NCBI GenBank assembly: GCA_028691715.1
Contig: JAQUYR010000021.1
Span: 1-17,126 of the forward strand
Length of the DNA stretch: 17,126 nt
Direction: 5' to 3'
Source: Bacilli bacterium
Lineage (GTDB): Bacteria; Bacillota_I; Bacilli_A; ML615J-28; CAG-698
Shown: positions 8,381-15,608 of the stretch, piece by piece
How positions within the stretch are numbered: position 1 is the first letter of the stretch
Layout of the letters: each line of letters starts with the position of its first letter
Program-made: the position numbers and the translations under genes
The notes under the pieces: generated by a model
The model's database searches: none
What the model saw: only the letters and a program-made list of their open reading frames with translations
Told to the model about the DNA's origin: nothing

Positions 8381-8449
8381 AGTTTTGGTCATGCCAAAAC
8401 TTATATTTACGCAATTATGAAACGCCCGGAAATGTGGCAGTATAAATGA
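8381..8449 (+). promoter_or_regulatory. Structured rpsL leader, candidate cis-regulatory element
   Basis: The rpsL leader contains a perfect 8-bp hairpin: AGTTTTGG (8381-8388), loop TCATG, CCAAAACT (8394-8401). A GC-rich block, ACGCCCGGAAATGTGGCAG (8422-8440), follows in otherwise AT-rich sequence. TGCCA in the loop and 3' arm (8392-8396) can pair with TGGCA (8435-8439), which excludes the hairpin. No T-run follows, so this is not an intrinsic terminator. Autogenous control of str operons by ribosomal protein is known in E. coli (S7, at the rpsL-rpsG junction); such a role here is only inference. Confidence 0.4.
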
Positions 8450-8465
8450 AAGGAGGAATATGTAG

Positions 8466-8876
8466 ATGCCTACTATAAATCAATTAGTTAGAAAATCTCG
8501 TGAGTCAAAGATCAGAAAATCAAAATCACCTCATTTAAGCATTGGCTTTAACAATTTAAAGAAATGTTATACTGAAGTAGAAGCTCCACAAAAAAGAGGA
8601 GTTTGTACCAGAGTACAAACGATGACTCCTAAAAAACCCAACTCAGCTATTCGTAAATACGCTCGTGTTCGTTTATCTAATGGAATTGAAGTAACAGCTT
8701 ATATCCCAGGAATTGGTCATAAGTTACAAGAACATAGTGTTGTTTTAATACGTGGTGGACGTGTTAAGGATTTACCAGGTGTGCGTTATCATATTATTCG
8801 TGGAACTCAAGATGCCACTGGTGTTGATAATCGTAAACAAGCAAGAAGCAAATATGGTGCTAAAAAAAGTAAATAA
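8466..8876 (+). CDS. rpsL: 30S ribosomal protein S12 (136 aa)
   Basis: S12 sits at the decoding centre of the 30S subunit. The conserved segments PQKRGVCTRV, TPKKPNSAIRKYARVRLSNG, EHSVVLIRGGRVKDLPGVRY and the basic tail ARSKYGAKKSK are all present. Lysines of the PKKPNSA and RVKDLPG loops, where streptomycin-resistance changes usually fall, are unchanged. Relative to E. coli there is an insert near residues 25-38 (around GFNNLKKCYTEVE), typical of Bacillota S12. The ATG start has AAGGAGG (8450-8456) 9 nt upstream. First gene of the str operon, 30 nt before rpsG. Confidence 0.98.
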   Translation: MPTINQLVRKSRESKIRKSKSPHLSIGFNNLKKCYTEVEAPQKRGVCTRVQTMTPKKPNSAIRKYARVRLSNGIEVTAYIPGIGHKLQEHSVVLIRGGRVKDLPGVRYHIIRGTQDATGVDNRKQARSKYGAKKSK

Positions 8877-8906
8877 CATTTTATAAATTGAAAGGAGGAA
8901 TGAAAA

Positions 8907-9377
8907 ATGCCACGTAAAGGACATATTCCAAAGAGAAAAGTTTTACCAGATCCAATGTATAATTCACCAATCGTTACCAGATTGATCAATAATATTATGT
9001 TAGATGGTAAAAGAGGAGTAGCACAACAAATACTTTATGGTGCTTTTGAAAAGATTGAAAAGACAACTGGTCGTCCAGCTCTTGATGTATTTAATGAAGC
9101 ATTAGTGAATATAACTCCACAACTAGAAGTTCGCGCTCGCCGTATTGGAGGAGCAAACTATCAAGTACCAGTGGAAGTTAGACCTGATAGAAAAATGACT
9201 CTTTGTTTGAGATGGTTAACCCAATACTCAAGACTTAGAAGAGAAAAAACAATGGAAGAAAGATTAGCCAATGAAATTATGGATGCCGCTAATGGTGTAG
9301 GTAACGCAGTTAAGAAACGCGATGATACCCATCGTATGGCTGAATCTAACAAAGCATTTGCACATTATCAATGGTAG
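8907..9377 (+). CDS. rpsG: 30S ribosomal protein S7 (156 aa)
   Basis: S7 is a primary 16S rRNA-binding protein that nucleates assembly of the 30S head. The full-length sequence from MPRKGHIPKR to the C-terminal AMAESNKAFAHYQW-type ending (here HRMAESNKAFAHYQW) is present, including the RNA-binding segment RARRIGGANYQVPVEVRPDR. The length of 156 matches the bacterial norm. The start ATG has AAGGAGG (8892-8898) 8 nt upstream. It lies 30 nt after rpsL and 14 nt before fusA, so the genes are clearly one operon. The rpsL-rpsG gap is only 30 nt and shows no structure, so an E. coli-type S7 target is unlikely there. Confidence 0.98.
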   Translation: MPRKGHIPKRKVLPDPMYNSPIVTRLINNIMLDGKRGVAQQILYGAFEKIEKTTGRPALDVFNEALVNITPQLEVRARRIGGANYQVPVEVRPDRKMTLCLRWLTQYSRLRREKTMEERLANEIMDAANGVGNAVKKRDDTHRMAESNKAFAHYQW

Positions 9378-9391
9378 GAAGGAGTTAATGT

Positions 9392-11461
9392 ATGCCTCGT
9401 GATATATCTTTAGAAAATACAAGAAATATAGGCATTATGGCCCATATAGATGCCGGTAAGACAACAGTAACCGAAAGGATATTGTTTCATACAGGAAGAA
9501 TTCATAAAATGGGTGAAACCCACGATGGAGCATCGCAAATGGACTGGATGGAGCAAGAGATAGAACGTGGTATTACAATTACTTCAGCTGCCACAACAGC
9601 TTACTGGAAAGAACATCGAATTAATATAATCGATACTCCAGGGCATGTAGATTTTACAGTTGAAGTTAGTAGATCACTTAGAGTTCTTGATGGTGCTGTT
9701 ACAGTATTAGATGCTCAAGCTGGTGTTGAACCACAAACCGAAACTGTTTGGAGACAGGCGACAGAATATAAAGTTCCTCGAATTGTTTTCGTTAACAAAA
9801 TGGATAAGACAGGAGCAGATTTCAATTTTTCTACAGAAAGTCTGCACAAAAGATTGGGAGCAAATGCTCATCCAATTACTATTCCTATTGGTGCTGAGGG
9901 AATGTTCGATGGAATTATTGATGTTGTTGCTATGAAAGCTTATCACTATTTAGGTGATGAACATGAAGAAAATGTTGAAATTCCTATTCCCGATGATATG
10001 TTAGCTGAGGCTATGACTAGACATGAGGAATTGATTTCAGCTGTTGCTGACTTTGATGATGATTTAATGATGCAGTATCTTGAAGGGGAAGAAATTTCTC
10101 TTGAAAATTTGAAAAAAGCTATTAGAAAAGCTACATTGACTGTCGATTTTTTCCCAGTTATGTGTGGTTCGGCTTTTAAGAATAAAGGTTTAAAACTTGT
10201 TCTTGATGCTGTTATTGATTACTTACCTTCTCCATTAGATGTAGCTCATGTAATCGGAAAGGATAAGAATGGCAATGATATTGAGGTTAAATCTGGTGAT
10301 GATCAACCTTTTGCCGCTTTAGCATTCAAAGTTATGACAGATCCATTTGTTGGAAAACTAACTTTCTTTAGAGTTTATTCTGGTGTTTTATCTGCTGGTT
10401 CATATGTATATAACCCTGAAAAAGACAAGAAGGAAAGAGTTGGTCGTATCTTACAAATGCATGCTAATGATAGAACTGAGATAAGTGAAATATATTCTGG
10501 TGATATCGCTGCTGCAATAGGATTAAAAGATACTACTACTGGTGATACAATTTGTGATCCAAAACGAATAGTAGTGCTAGAATCTATGGTTTTCCCTGAA
10601 CCTGTTATCAGTGTTGCCATCGAACCAAAGACAAAAATAGATCAAGATAAAATGGGAATTGCTTTACAAAAGCTTGCTGAAGAAGACCCAACTTTTAAGA
10701 CTTATACAAATAGTGAAACTGGACAAACCATTATCTCTGGAATGGGTGAATTACATCTAGAGATTATTGTCGATCGAATGAAACGGGAATTTAGAGTTGA
10801 AGCAAATGTTGGTCAACCTCAGGTTTCATACCGTGAAACAATTAAGAGAAAAGGCGAAGTTCAGGGTAAATTTGTTCGTCAAAGTGGTGGTCATGGTCAA
10901 TATGGTGATGTTAAGATTAGATTTGAACCTAATCCTGGAAAAGGATATGAGTTTGTTGATGCTGTTATCGGTGGTGTAGTTCCTAAAGAATACATCAATT
11001 CCGTAAACAAAGGATTGGAAGCCTCTTTACAAAATGGTAATTTGGCTGGTTATCCAACTATTGATATCAAGGCAACTCTTTTTGATGGTTCTTATCATGA
11101 AGTCGATTCAAGCCAAATTGCCTTTGAAATTGCTGCAAGCTATGCCTTTAAGAATTGTAAAGAGAAGTGTGAACCAGTTTTACTTGAACCAATAATGTCA
11201 GTTGAAGTAGAAGTTCCTGATGAATATTTAGGTAATGTTATCGGTGACTTAATCGGCAAGCGTGGAAGAATTGAAGGACAAGAACCACATGCTAGATTCC
11301 AAAGAATTAAGGCATTAGTTCCTCTAGCAAACATGTTTGGTTATTCAACATCTTTGAGAAGTAATACTCAAGGAAGAGGAAATTACACAATGCAATTTTC
11401 TTGCTATGAAGAGTGTCCAAAATCAATTGCTGCTGAAATAATCAAAAAGCGTAATGGCTAG
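9392..11461 (+). CDS. fusA: Elongation factor G (689 aa)
   Basis: EF-G is the GTPase that drives ribosomal translocation. The GTPase motifs are complete: AHIDAGKTT at 17-25, switch I RGITIT at 59-64, DTPGH at 81-85 and NKMD at 135-138. Domain II, the domain III segment GMGELHLEIIVDRMKREF, domain IV (QSGGHGQYGDVKIRFEP, about 500-516) and domain V are in the usual order. Length and sequence fit the canonical translocase rather than the shorter ribosome-protection paralogues. ATG at 9392 has AAGGAG (9379-9384) 7 nt upstream; another ATG at 9388 is out of frame. It follows rpsG by 14 nt. Confidence 0.98.
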   Translation: MPRDISLENTRNIGIMAHIDAGKTTVTERILFHTGRIHKMGETHDGASQMDWMEQEIERGITITSAATTAYWKEHRINIIDTPGHVDFTVEVSRSLRVLDGAVTVLDAQAGVEPQTETVWRQATEYKVPRIVFVNKMDKTGADFNFSTESLHKRLGANAHPITIPIGAEGMFDGIIDVVAMKAYHYLGDEHEENVEIPIPDDMLAEAMTRHEELISAVADFDDDLMMQYLEGEEISLENLKKAIRKATLTVDFFPVMCGSAFKNKGLKLVLDAVIDYLPSPLDVAHVIGKDKNGNDIEVKSGDDQPFAALAFKVMTDPFVGKLTFFRVYSGVLSAGSYVYNPEKDKKERVGRILQMHANDRTEISEIYSGDIAAAIGLKDTTTGDTICDPKRIVVLESMVFPEPVISVAIEPKTKIDQDKMGIALQKLAEEDPTFKTYTNSETGQTIISGMGELHLEIIVDRMKREFRVEANVGQPQVSYRETIKRKGEVQGKFVRQSGGHGQYGDVKIRFEPNPGKGYEFVDAVIGGVVPKEYINSVNKGLEASLQNGNLAGYPTIDIKATLFDGSYHEVDSSQIAFEIAASYAFKNCKEKCEPVLLEPIMSVEVEVPDEYLGNVIGDLIGKRGRIEGQEPHARFQRIKALVPLANMFGYSTSLRSNTQGRGNYTMQFSCYEECPKSIAAEIIKKRNG

Positions 11462-11471
11462 AAAATAATGC

Positions 11472-11505
11472 TTGCATTTGCAAGACAAATATTATAAAAT
11501 ATAAA
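11472..11505 (+). promoter_or_regulatory. Possible internal promoter for tuf
   Basis: The 72-bp fusA-tuf gap holds TTGCAT (11472-11477), 17 bp, TAAAAT (11495-11500), and also TTGCAA (11478-11483), 16 bp, TATAAA (11500-11505). Either could give extra tuf transcription, which is common in Bacillota. Because the gap is AT-rich, chance matches are easy. Confidence 0.4.
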
Positions 11506-11533
11506 TAGAAAAAACTTAGGAGGAAATTTTAAA

Positions 11534-12718
11534 ATGGCAAAAGCTAAATTTGAACGTACAAAACCACACGTAAATATTGGTACCATTGGTCACGTAGATC
11601 ATGGAAAAACAACTTTAACATCAGCTATTACTAGAGTTTTAGCTAAACAGGGATTATCAAAGGTTATGGCATATGACCAAATTGATGGTGCTCCAGAAGA
11701 AAAAGCTCGTGGTATAACTATTAATACTGCTCATGTAGAATATGAAACAAAGGCTCGTCACTACGCCCATGTTGACTGTCCAGGACATGCCGATTATGTT
11801 AAGAACATGATCACTGGTGCTGCCCAAATGGATGGAGCAATCTTGGTTGTTGCTGCAACTGATGGACCTATGGCTCAAACTCGTGAACATATCTTATTAA
11901 GCCGTCAAGTAGGCGTTCCTCGCTTAATCGTATTTATGAACAAGTGCGATTTAGTTGACGATGAAGAATTATTAGACTTAGTAGAAATGGAAATTCGTGA
12001 TCTATTAACAGAATATGATTTCCCAGGAGATGAAATTCCTGTTATCAGAGGATCTGCTTTAAAGGCTATGGAAGAAGATCCAGAAGCTCAAAAAGCTATC
12101 ATTGAATTAATGGATGCCGTTGATTCTTATATTCCAAATCCAGTTCGTGAAAACGACAAACCTTTCTTAATGCCAGTTGAAGATGTATTCTCTATTACAG
12201 GACGTGGTACTGTTGCTACTGGTAGAGTTGAACGTGGTATAGTTCGCGTTGGCGATCCAGTTGAAATCGTTGGTATTAAACCTACAATTAACACTGTTGT
12301 TACTGGTGTAGAAATGTTTAGAAAATTATTGGATTATGCAGAAGCTGGCGATAATATCGGTACATTACTTCGTGGTGTTACTAGAGAAACTGTTCAACGT
12401 GGACAAGTTCTTGCAAAACCAAAATCTGTTACCCCTCATACTGACTTTGAGGCACAAGTAGTCGTATTAAGCAAAGAAGAAGGCGGACGTCATACTCCAT
12501 TCTTCTCAAACTACCGTCCTCAATTCTACTTCCGTACTACTGATGTAACTGGTGTTATTGAACTTATGCCAGGAACAGAAATGATTATGCCAGGCGATCA
12601 TGCTGAATTAAAAGTTACTTTAATTCACCCAATCGCTATCGAATTAGGAACTAAATTCTCAATTCGTGAAGGTGGACGTACAGTTGGTGCTGGTAGTGTT
12701 ATTAAAATAATTAAATAA
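11534..12718 (+). CDS. tuf: Elongation factor Tu (394 aa)
   Basis: EF-Tu delivers aminoacyl-tRNA to the ribosome as a GTP complex. GTPase motifs are complete: GHVDHGKT at 19-26, RGITIN at 59-64, DCPGH at 81-85 and NKCD at 136-139. The beta-barrel domains include TGRGTVATGRVERG and the C-terminal REGGRTVGAGSV. Length is typical. The start has AGGAGG (11518-11523) 10 nt upstream. It is the last gene of the str operon, followed 10 nt later by a strong terminator. Only one tuf copy is in the window; whether a second exists elsewhere cannot be seen. Confidence 0.98.
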   Translation: MAKAKFERTKPHVNIGTIGHVDHGKTTLTSAITRVLAKQGLSKVMAYDQIDGAPEEKARGITINTAHVEYETKARHYAHVDCPGHADYVKNMITGAAQMDGAILVVAATDGPMAQTREHILLSRQVGVPRLIVFMNKCDLVDDEELLDLVEMEIRDLLTEYDFPGDEIPVIRGSALKAMEEDPEAQKAIIELMDAVDSYIPNPVRENDKPFLMPVEDVFSITGRGTVATGRVERGIVRVGDPVEIVGIKPTINTVVTGVEMFRKLLDYAEAGDNIGTLLRGVTRETVQRGQVLAKPKSVTPHTDFEAQVVVLSKEEGGRHTPFFSNYRPQFYFRTTDVTGVIELMPGTEMIMPGDHAELKVTLIHPIAIELGTKFSIREGGRTVGAGSVIKIIK

Positions 12719-12728
12719 TTTAAAAATT

Positions 12729-12767
12729 AAGCCTTGTGATTGCCATTTACAAGGCTTTTTATTTTTA
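12729..12767 (+). terminator. Intrinsic terminator of the str operon
   Basis: AAGCCTTGT (12729-12737) and ACAAGGCTT (12749-12757) form a perfect 9-bp stem with an 11-nt apical region, followed by TTTTTATTTTT. It starts 10 nt after the tuf stop and is the most convincing terminator in the window. Confidence 0.92.
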
Positions 12768-12844
12768 TAAAAGCATATAACTTGTAAAATATTTATTTAA
12801 TTAGTAAAATATATCTATCAGTTATAGAATAAGCACAGAGAATT

Positions 12845-12867
12845 TGTTTGTGACTTTATCACATACA
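12845..12867 (+). promoter_or_regulatory. Palindromic operator candidate upstream of the CoA-disulfide reductase fusion
   Basis: TGT-T-TGTGA (12845-12853) and TCACA-T-ACA (12859-12867) form an inverted repeat with 8 of 9 complementary positions around a 5-nt centre. The half-sites resemble Crp/Fnr-family and Rex operators, but those normally have 6 nt between TGTGA and TCACA, so the regulator is uncertain. The centre (12856) lies about 41 bp before the start expected from the TATAAT at 12885, a usual place for a class II activator. Confidence 0.5.
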
Positions 12868-12873
12868 TTTAAA

Positions 12874-12902
12874 TTGGCATGGGTTATAATTAAGAGTAAA
12901 AT
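12874..12902 (+). promoter_or_regulatory. Promoter region of the CoA-disulfide reductase fusion gene
   Basis: TATAAT at 12885-12890 is a perfect -10 without a recognisable -35 (12862-12867 reads CATACA), as expected for an activator-dependent promoter. An alternative is TTGGCA (12874-12879), 17 bp, TAAAAT (12897-12902), which would start only a few bases before the ribosome binding site. The first option gives a more normal leader. Confidence 0.6.
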
Positions 12903-12926
12903 ATTAATTACTAGGAGGTAATTAAA

Positions 12927-15410
12927 ATGACTATGAAAACAGTAATTATTGGGGGTGTAGCTGGAGGCGCAACAACTGCTACCAGACTTAGAAGAAGAGA
13001 TGAAAACATGGAAATTGTCATCTTTGAAAAAGGTGAGTATATTTCATATGCTAACTGTGGTTTGCCTTATTATATTGGTGATGTGATTAAAAGCAGGAGT
13101 GCTTTATTTGTTGAAACACCACAAAATATTAAGGATAAATTCAATATCGATGTTAGAATTTCATCGGAAGTGTTGGAAATAGACAGAGAAAATAAAAAAG
13201 TAACAGTGAAGAACTTAAAGGATGGTAAGACTTATCAGGAAAATTACGATAAGCTAGTGATTGCTACGGGATCTTCTCCTTTAAGGCCAAGAATTCCTGG
13301 TATCGATAGCAGTAATATCTTTACTCTATGGTCAGTTGCGGATACTGATCTTATCAAGAATTATTTAGGTAGCAATAAACCAAAAACTGCAGCTGTCATT
13401 GGTGGAGGCTTTATTGGCTTAGAAATGGCTGAAAATTTACATAATGCCGGTCTTAAAGTGACGATTATTGAAATGCAGAATCAAGTTATGACAACAATAG
13501 ATTACGAAATGGCCCAATTGCTTCATGAAAATATGGTGGCAAATGGCATAAACTTAATTTTAAATGATGGTGTTAAAGAATTCACTCATGATAATGACTC
13601 AACAAAAATTATCTTAAATAGTGGTAAGATTGTTGATACTGATATGGTTATTCTTTCAATTGGAGTTCGCCCAAATAGTCTACTAGCCAAAAATGCTGGA
13701 CTTACACTTAATCAACGGGGAGGAATTGTTGTTGATGAACACTTGATGACATCTGATGAAGATATCTATGCTGTTGGTGATGTTATTGAGGTCAAAAACT
13801 ACATCACAGATGAACAAACTATGATACCACTGGCTGGACCTGCTAACAAACAAGCAAGAATACTTGCTGATAATTTAGTTGGTGATAATAAAACATATAA
13901 TGGTACTATGGGATCAGCTGTAGCAAAGGTTTTTGATTTAAATGTTGCTTCTGTTGGTATTAATGAAAAAGTATTAAAAAATCAGGGTAAAGAAAAAAAT
14001 AAAGACTATTATGCGGTTACTATTAGTCAGAAATCTCATGCTGGATATTATCCTGGAGCTACTCCAATGATATTGAAAATGCTATTCAATAAGGAAGGAT
14101 TTATTTTTGGTGCTCAGATAGTCGGTCAGGATGGTGTTGATAAGAGAATAGATACCATTGCGACTACCATGAAGTTGAAAGGTACTATTCATGATCTAAC
14201 AGAACTAGAACTGGCTTATGCTCCACCATTCTCCAGCGCTAAAGATCCTGTGAATATGCTGGGATTTGTTGCTGAGAATGTTCTTAATAACTTAGTTAAA
14301 TTTATTGAGTGGGATGAGTTAGATAGAATAATGGCTGATGAAGATCAAAAAAACAACTATATTTTATTAGACATTCGTGAGGATGTAGAAAGAATGGTAT
14401 ATAGTATTCCAGGATCATATCATATTCCTCAGGCCGAAATTCGTACGAGAATAGATGAACTGGATAAATCAAAGAAGATAATCGTGTATTGTGCTGTAGC
14501 CGTAAGGTCATATAATACAGCTAGAGCTCTAATGCAAAAAGGTTTTGAAAATGTTTATGTGTTTGCTACTGGTGTAGCATTCTATCGTTCAATGCATTAT
14601 AATGATGAAATAAAGAAGGAAGCAGAGGGAATAAAACCGATGAATAATGATAACAAAGAAAATTATCAACCAATAAGTGAAAAGATAGAAATTTTGGATT
14701 GCTGTGGTTTACAATGCCCAGGTCCAATCATGAAGGTTAATGAAACGATGAAATCGATGAGAGATGGCGATATCCTTCAGGTCTCTGCTACTGATATGGG
14801 ATTTTCTAGAGATGTTGAAGCGTGGGCTCTACGAACTGGGAATACTTTTATTAAGACAGAGAGAAAAGATCGCATTAATATTGTCTTCATAAAAAAAGGT
14901 TCGGATAAACCTCAAGAGGCAAAGCAACTTTCTGAAATACCTCAGGGGAAAACAATAATTGTTTTTGATGGTGATTTGGATAAGGCCTTAGCATCATTCA
15001 TCATTGCTAATGGAGCTGCTTCAATGGGTCGAAAAGTGACGATGTTCTTTACTTTTTGGGGATTAAACATCTTAAGAAAGCCTAAAAAGCAAAAAGTTAA
15101 AAAACCATTTATGGATGCCATGTTTGGAGCGATGATGCCTAGGGGAACAGGTAAATTAAAGCTATCCAAGATGAATATGGGTGGACTAGGAACAAAGATG
15201 ATGAAGAGTGTTATGAAAAAGAAAAATGTTTCATCACTAGAAGAATTGATGAAACAGGCTATGGCAAATGGTGTAAAACTAATTGCTTGTACTATGTCAA
15301 TGGATATTATGGGAATAACAAAGGAAGAACTGATTGATGGAGTAGAGTTAGCCGGTGTTGCTACATATCTAGGCGATGCTGAAGAAGCAAATGTGAATTT
15401 GTTTATCTAA
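12927..15410 (+). CDS. cdr: CoA-disulfide/persulfide reductase fused to rhodanese, TusA and DsrE2 domains (827 aa)
   Basis: Four domains are joined. Residues 1-455 are a flavin pyridine-nucleotide reductase of the CoA-disulfide reductase type: GGVAGG at 9-14 binds FAD, C44 in YANCGLPYY is the redox cysteine, GGGFIG at 159-164 binds NAD(P)H, and VGD at 283-285 is the second FAD motif. Residues 460-565 are a rhodanese domain with active loop CAVAVR (C522-R527). Residues 585-657 are TusA-like, with CPGP at 597-600. Residues 673-827 are DsrE2-like, with C788 in ACTMSMDIMG. Two-domain relatives reduce CoA persulfide and disulfides with NAD(P)H, so a cytoplasmic sulfane-sulfur or low-molecular-weight thiol role is likely. 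A Lys/Met-rich stretch spans 716-768. The start has AGGAGG 8 nt upstream; ATG at 12933 is a weaker alternative. The gene has its own promoter and terminator. Confidence 0.93.
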   Translation: MTMKTVIIGGVAGGATTATRLRRRDENMEIVIFEKGEYISYANCGLPYYIGDVIKSRSALFVETPQNIKDKFNIDVRISSEVLEIDRENKKVTVKNLKDGKTYQENYDKLVIATGSSPLRPRIPGIDSSNIFTLWSVADTDLIKNYLGSNKPKTAAVIGGGFIGLEMAENLHNAGLKVTIIEMQNQVMTTIDYEMAQLLHENMVANGINLILNDGVKEFTHDNDSTKIILNSGKIVDTDMVILSIGVRPNSLLAKNAGLTLNQRGGIVVDEHLMTSDEDIYAVGDVIEVKNYITDEQTMIPLAGPANKQARILADNLVGDNKTYNGTMGSAVAKVFDLNVASVGINEKVLKNQGKEKNKDYYAVTISQKSHAGYYPGATPMILKMLFNKEGFIFGAQIVGQDGVDKRIDTIATTMKLKGTIHDLTELELAYAPPFSSAKDPVNMLGFVAENVLNNLVKFIEWDELDRIMADEDQKNNYILLDIREDVERMVYSIPGSYHIPQAEIRTRIDELDKSKKIIVYCAVAVRSYNTARALMQKGFENVYVFATGVAFYRSMHYNDEIKKEAEGIKPMNNDNKENYQPISEKIEILDCCGLQCPGPIMKVNETMKSMRDGDILQVSATDMGFSRDVEAWALRTGNTFIKTERKDRINIVFIKKGSDKPQEAKQLSEIPQGKTIIVFDGDLDKALASFIIANGAASMGRKVTMFFTFWGLNILRKPKKQKVKKPFMDAMFGAMMPRGTGKLKLSKMNMGGLGTKMMKSVMKKKNVSSLEELMKQAMANGVKLIACTMSMDIMGITKEELIDGVELAGVATYLGDAEEANVNLFI

Positions 15411-15442
15411 TCAATGGACTTGAAAATATTTTATAAAAAAAC

Positions 15443-15475
15443 AAAAGGTCTTATAGCATTGTTATAGGACTTTTT
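15443..15475 (+). terminator. Intrinsic terminator after the CoA-disulfide reductase fusion gene
   Basis: GGTCTTATAG (15447-15456) pairs with TTATAGGACT (15462-15471) through Watson-Crick and G-U pairs, extended by AAAA/TTTT, with a 5-nt loop. The 3' arm ends in TTTTT then ATAAT. The A/T flanks make it possibly bidirectional, although no convergent gene exists here. Confidence 0.75.
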
Positions 15476-15538
15476 ATAATATATCTCTTCGATAATATCA
15501 AATAAAAGAGAAATAAATAAACCAAATTTGTTAAAATA

Positions 15539-15547
15539 TGTTATAAT
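15539..15547 (+). promoter_or_regulatory. Extended -10 promoter for tatD
   Basis: TGT followed by TATAAT (15542-15547) is a perfect extended -10 element. No convincing -35 is present at 15519-15524. The predicted start near 15554 gives a leader of about 55 nt. A second TATAAT (15591-15596) lies too close to the ribosome binding site to be a good promoter. Confidence 0.55.
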
Positions 15548-15608
15548 GAATTGTCGTTTTTAAGATATAAATAAGAATTAAATATTAAAATATAATAGTG
15601 AGGAATTT

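Noticed and set aside
8381..8401. rpsL leader hairpin as an intrinsic terminator
   Set aside because: It is followed by TATATTTACGC, without the continuous T-tract needed.
11471..11484. CTTGC/GCAAG hairpin after fusA as a terminator
   Set aside because: The stem has only 5 bp and no T-tract follows; it overlaps the likely tuf promoter.
12784..12812. Direct repeat GTAAAATAT, two copies 20 bp apart, before the reductase gene
   Set aside because: It is short, AT-only apart from one G and has no third copy; chance is sufficient.
533..15169. Short open frames of 60-95 codons antisense to, or in other frames of, the main genes
   Set aside because: They lie wholly inside conserved genes, resemble no family and mostly lack ribosome binding sites.
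14600..15410. TusA and DsrE2 regions as separate genes
   Set aside because: The frame is continuous from the reductase domain with no stop, frameshift or internal Shine-Dalgarno and start signal, so this is a true fusion.
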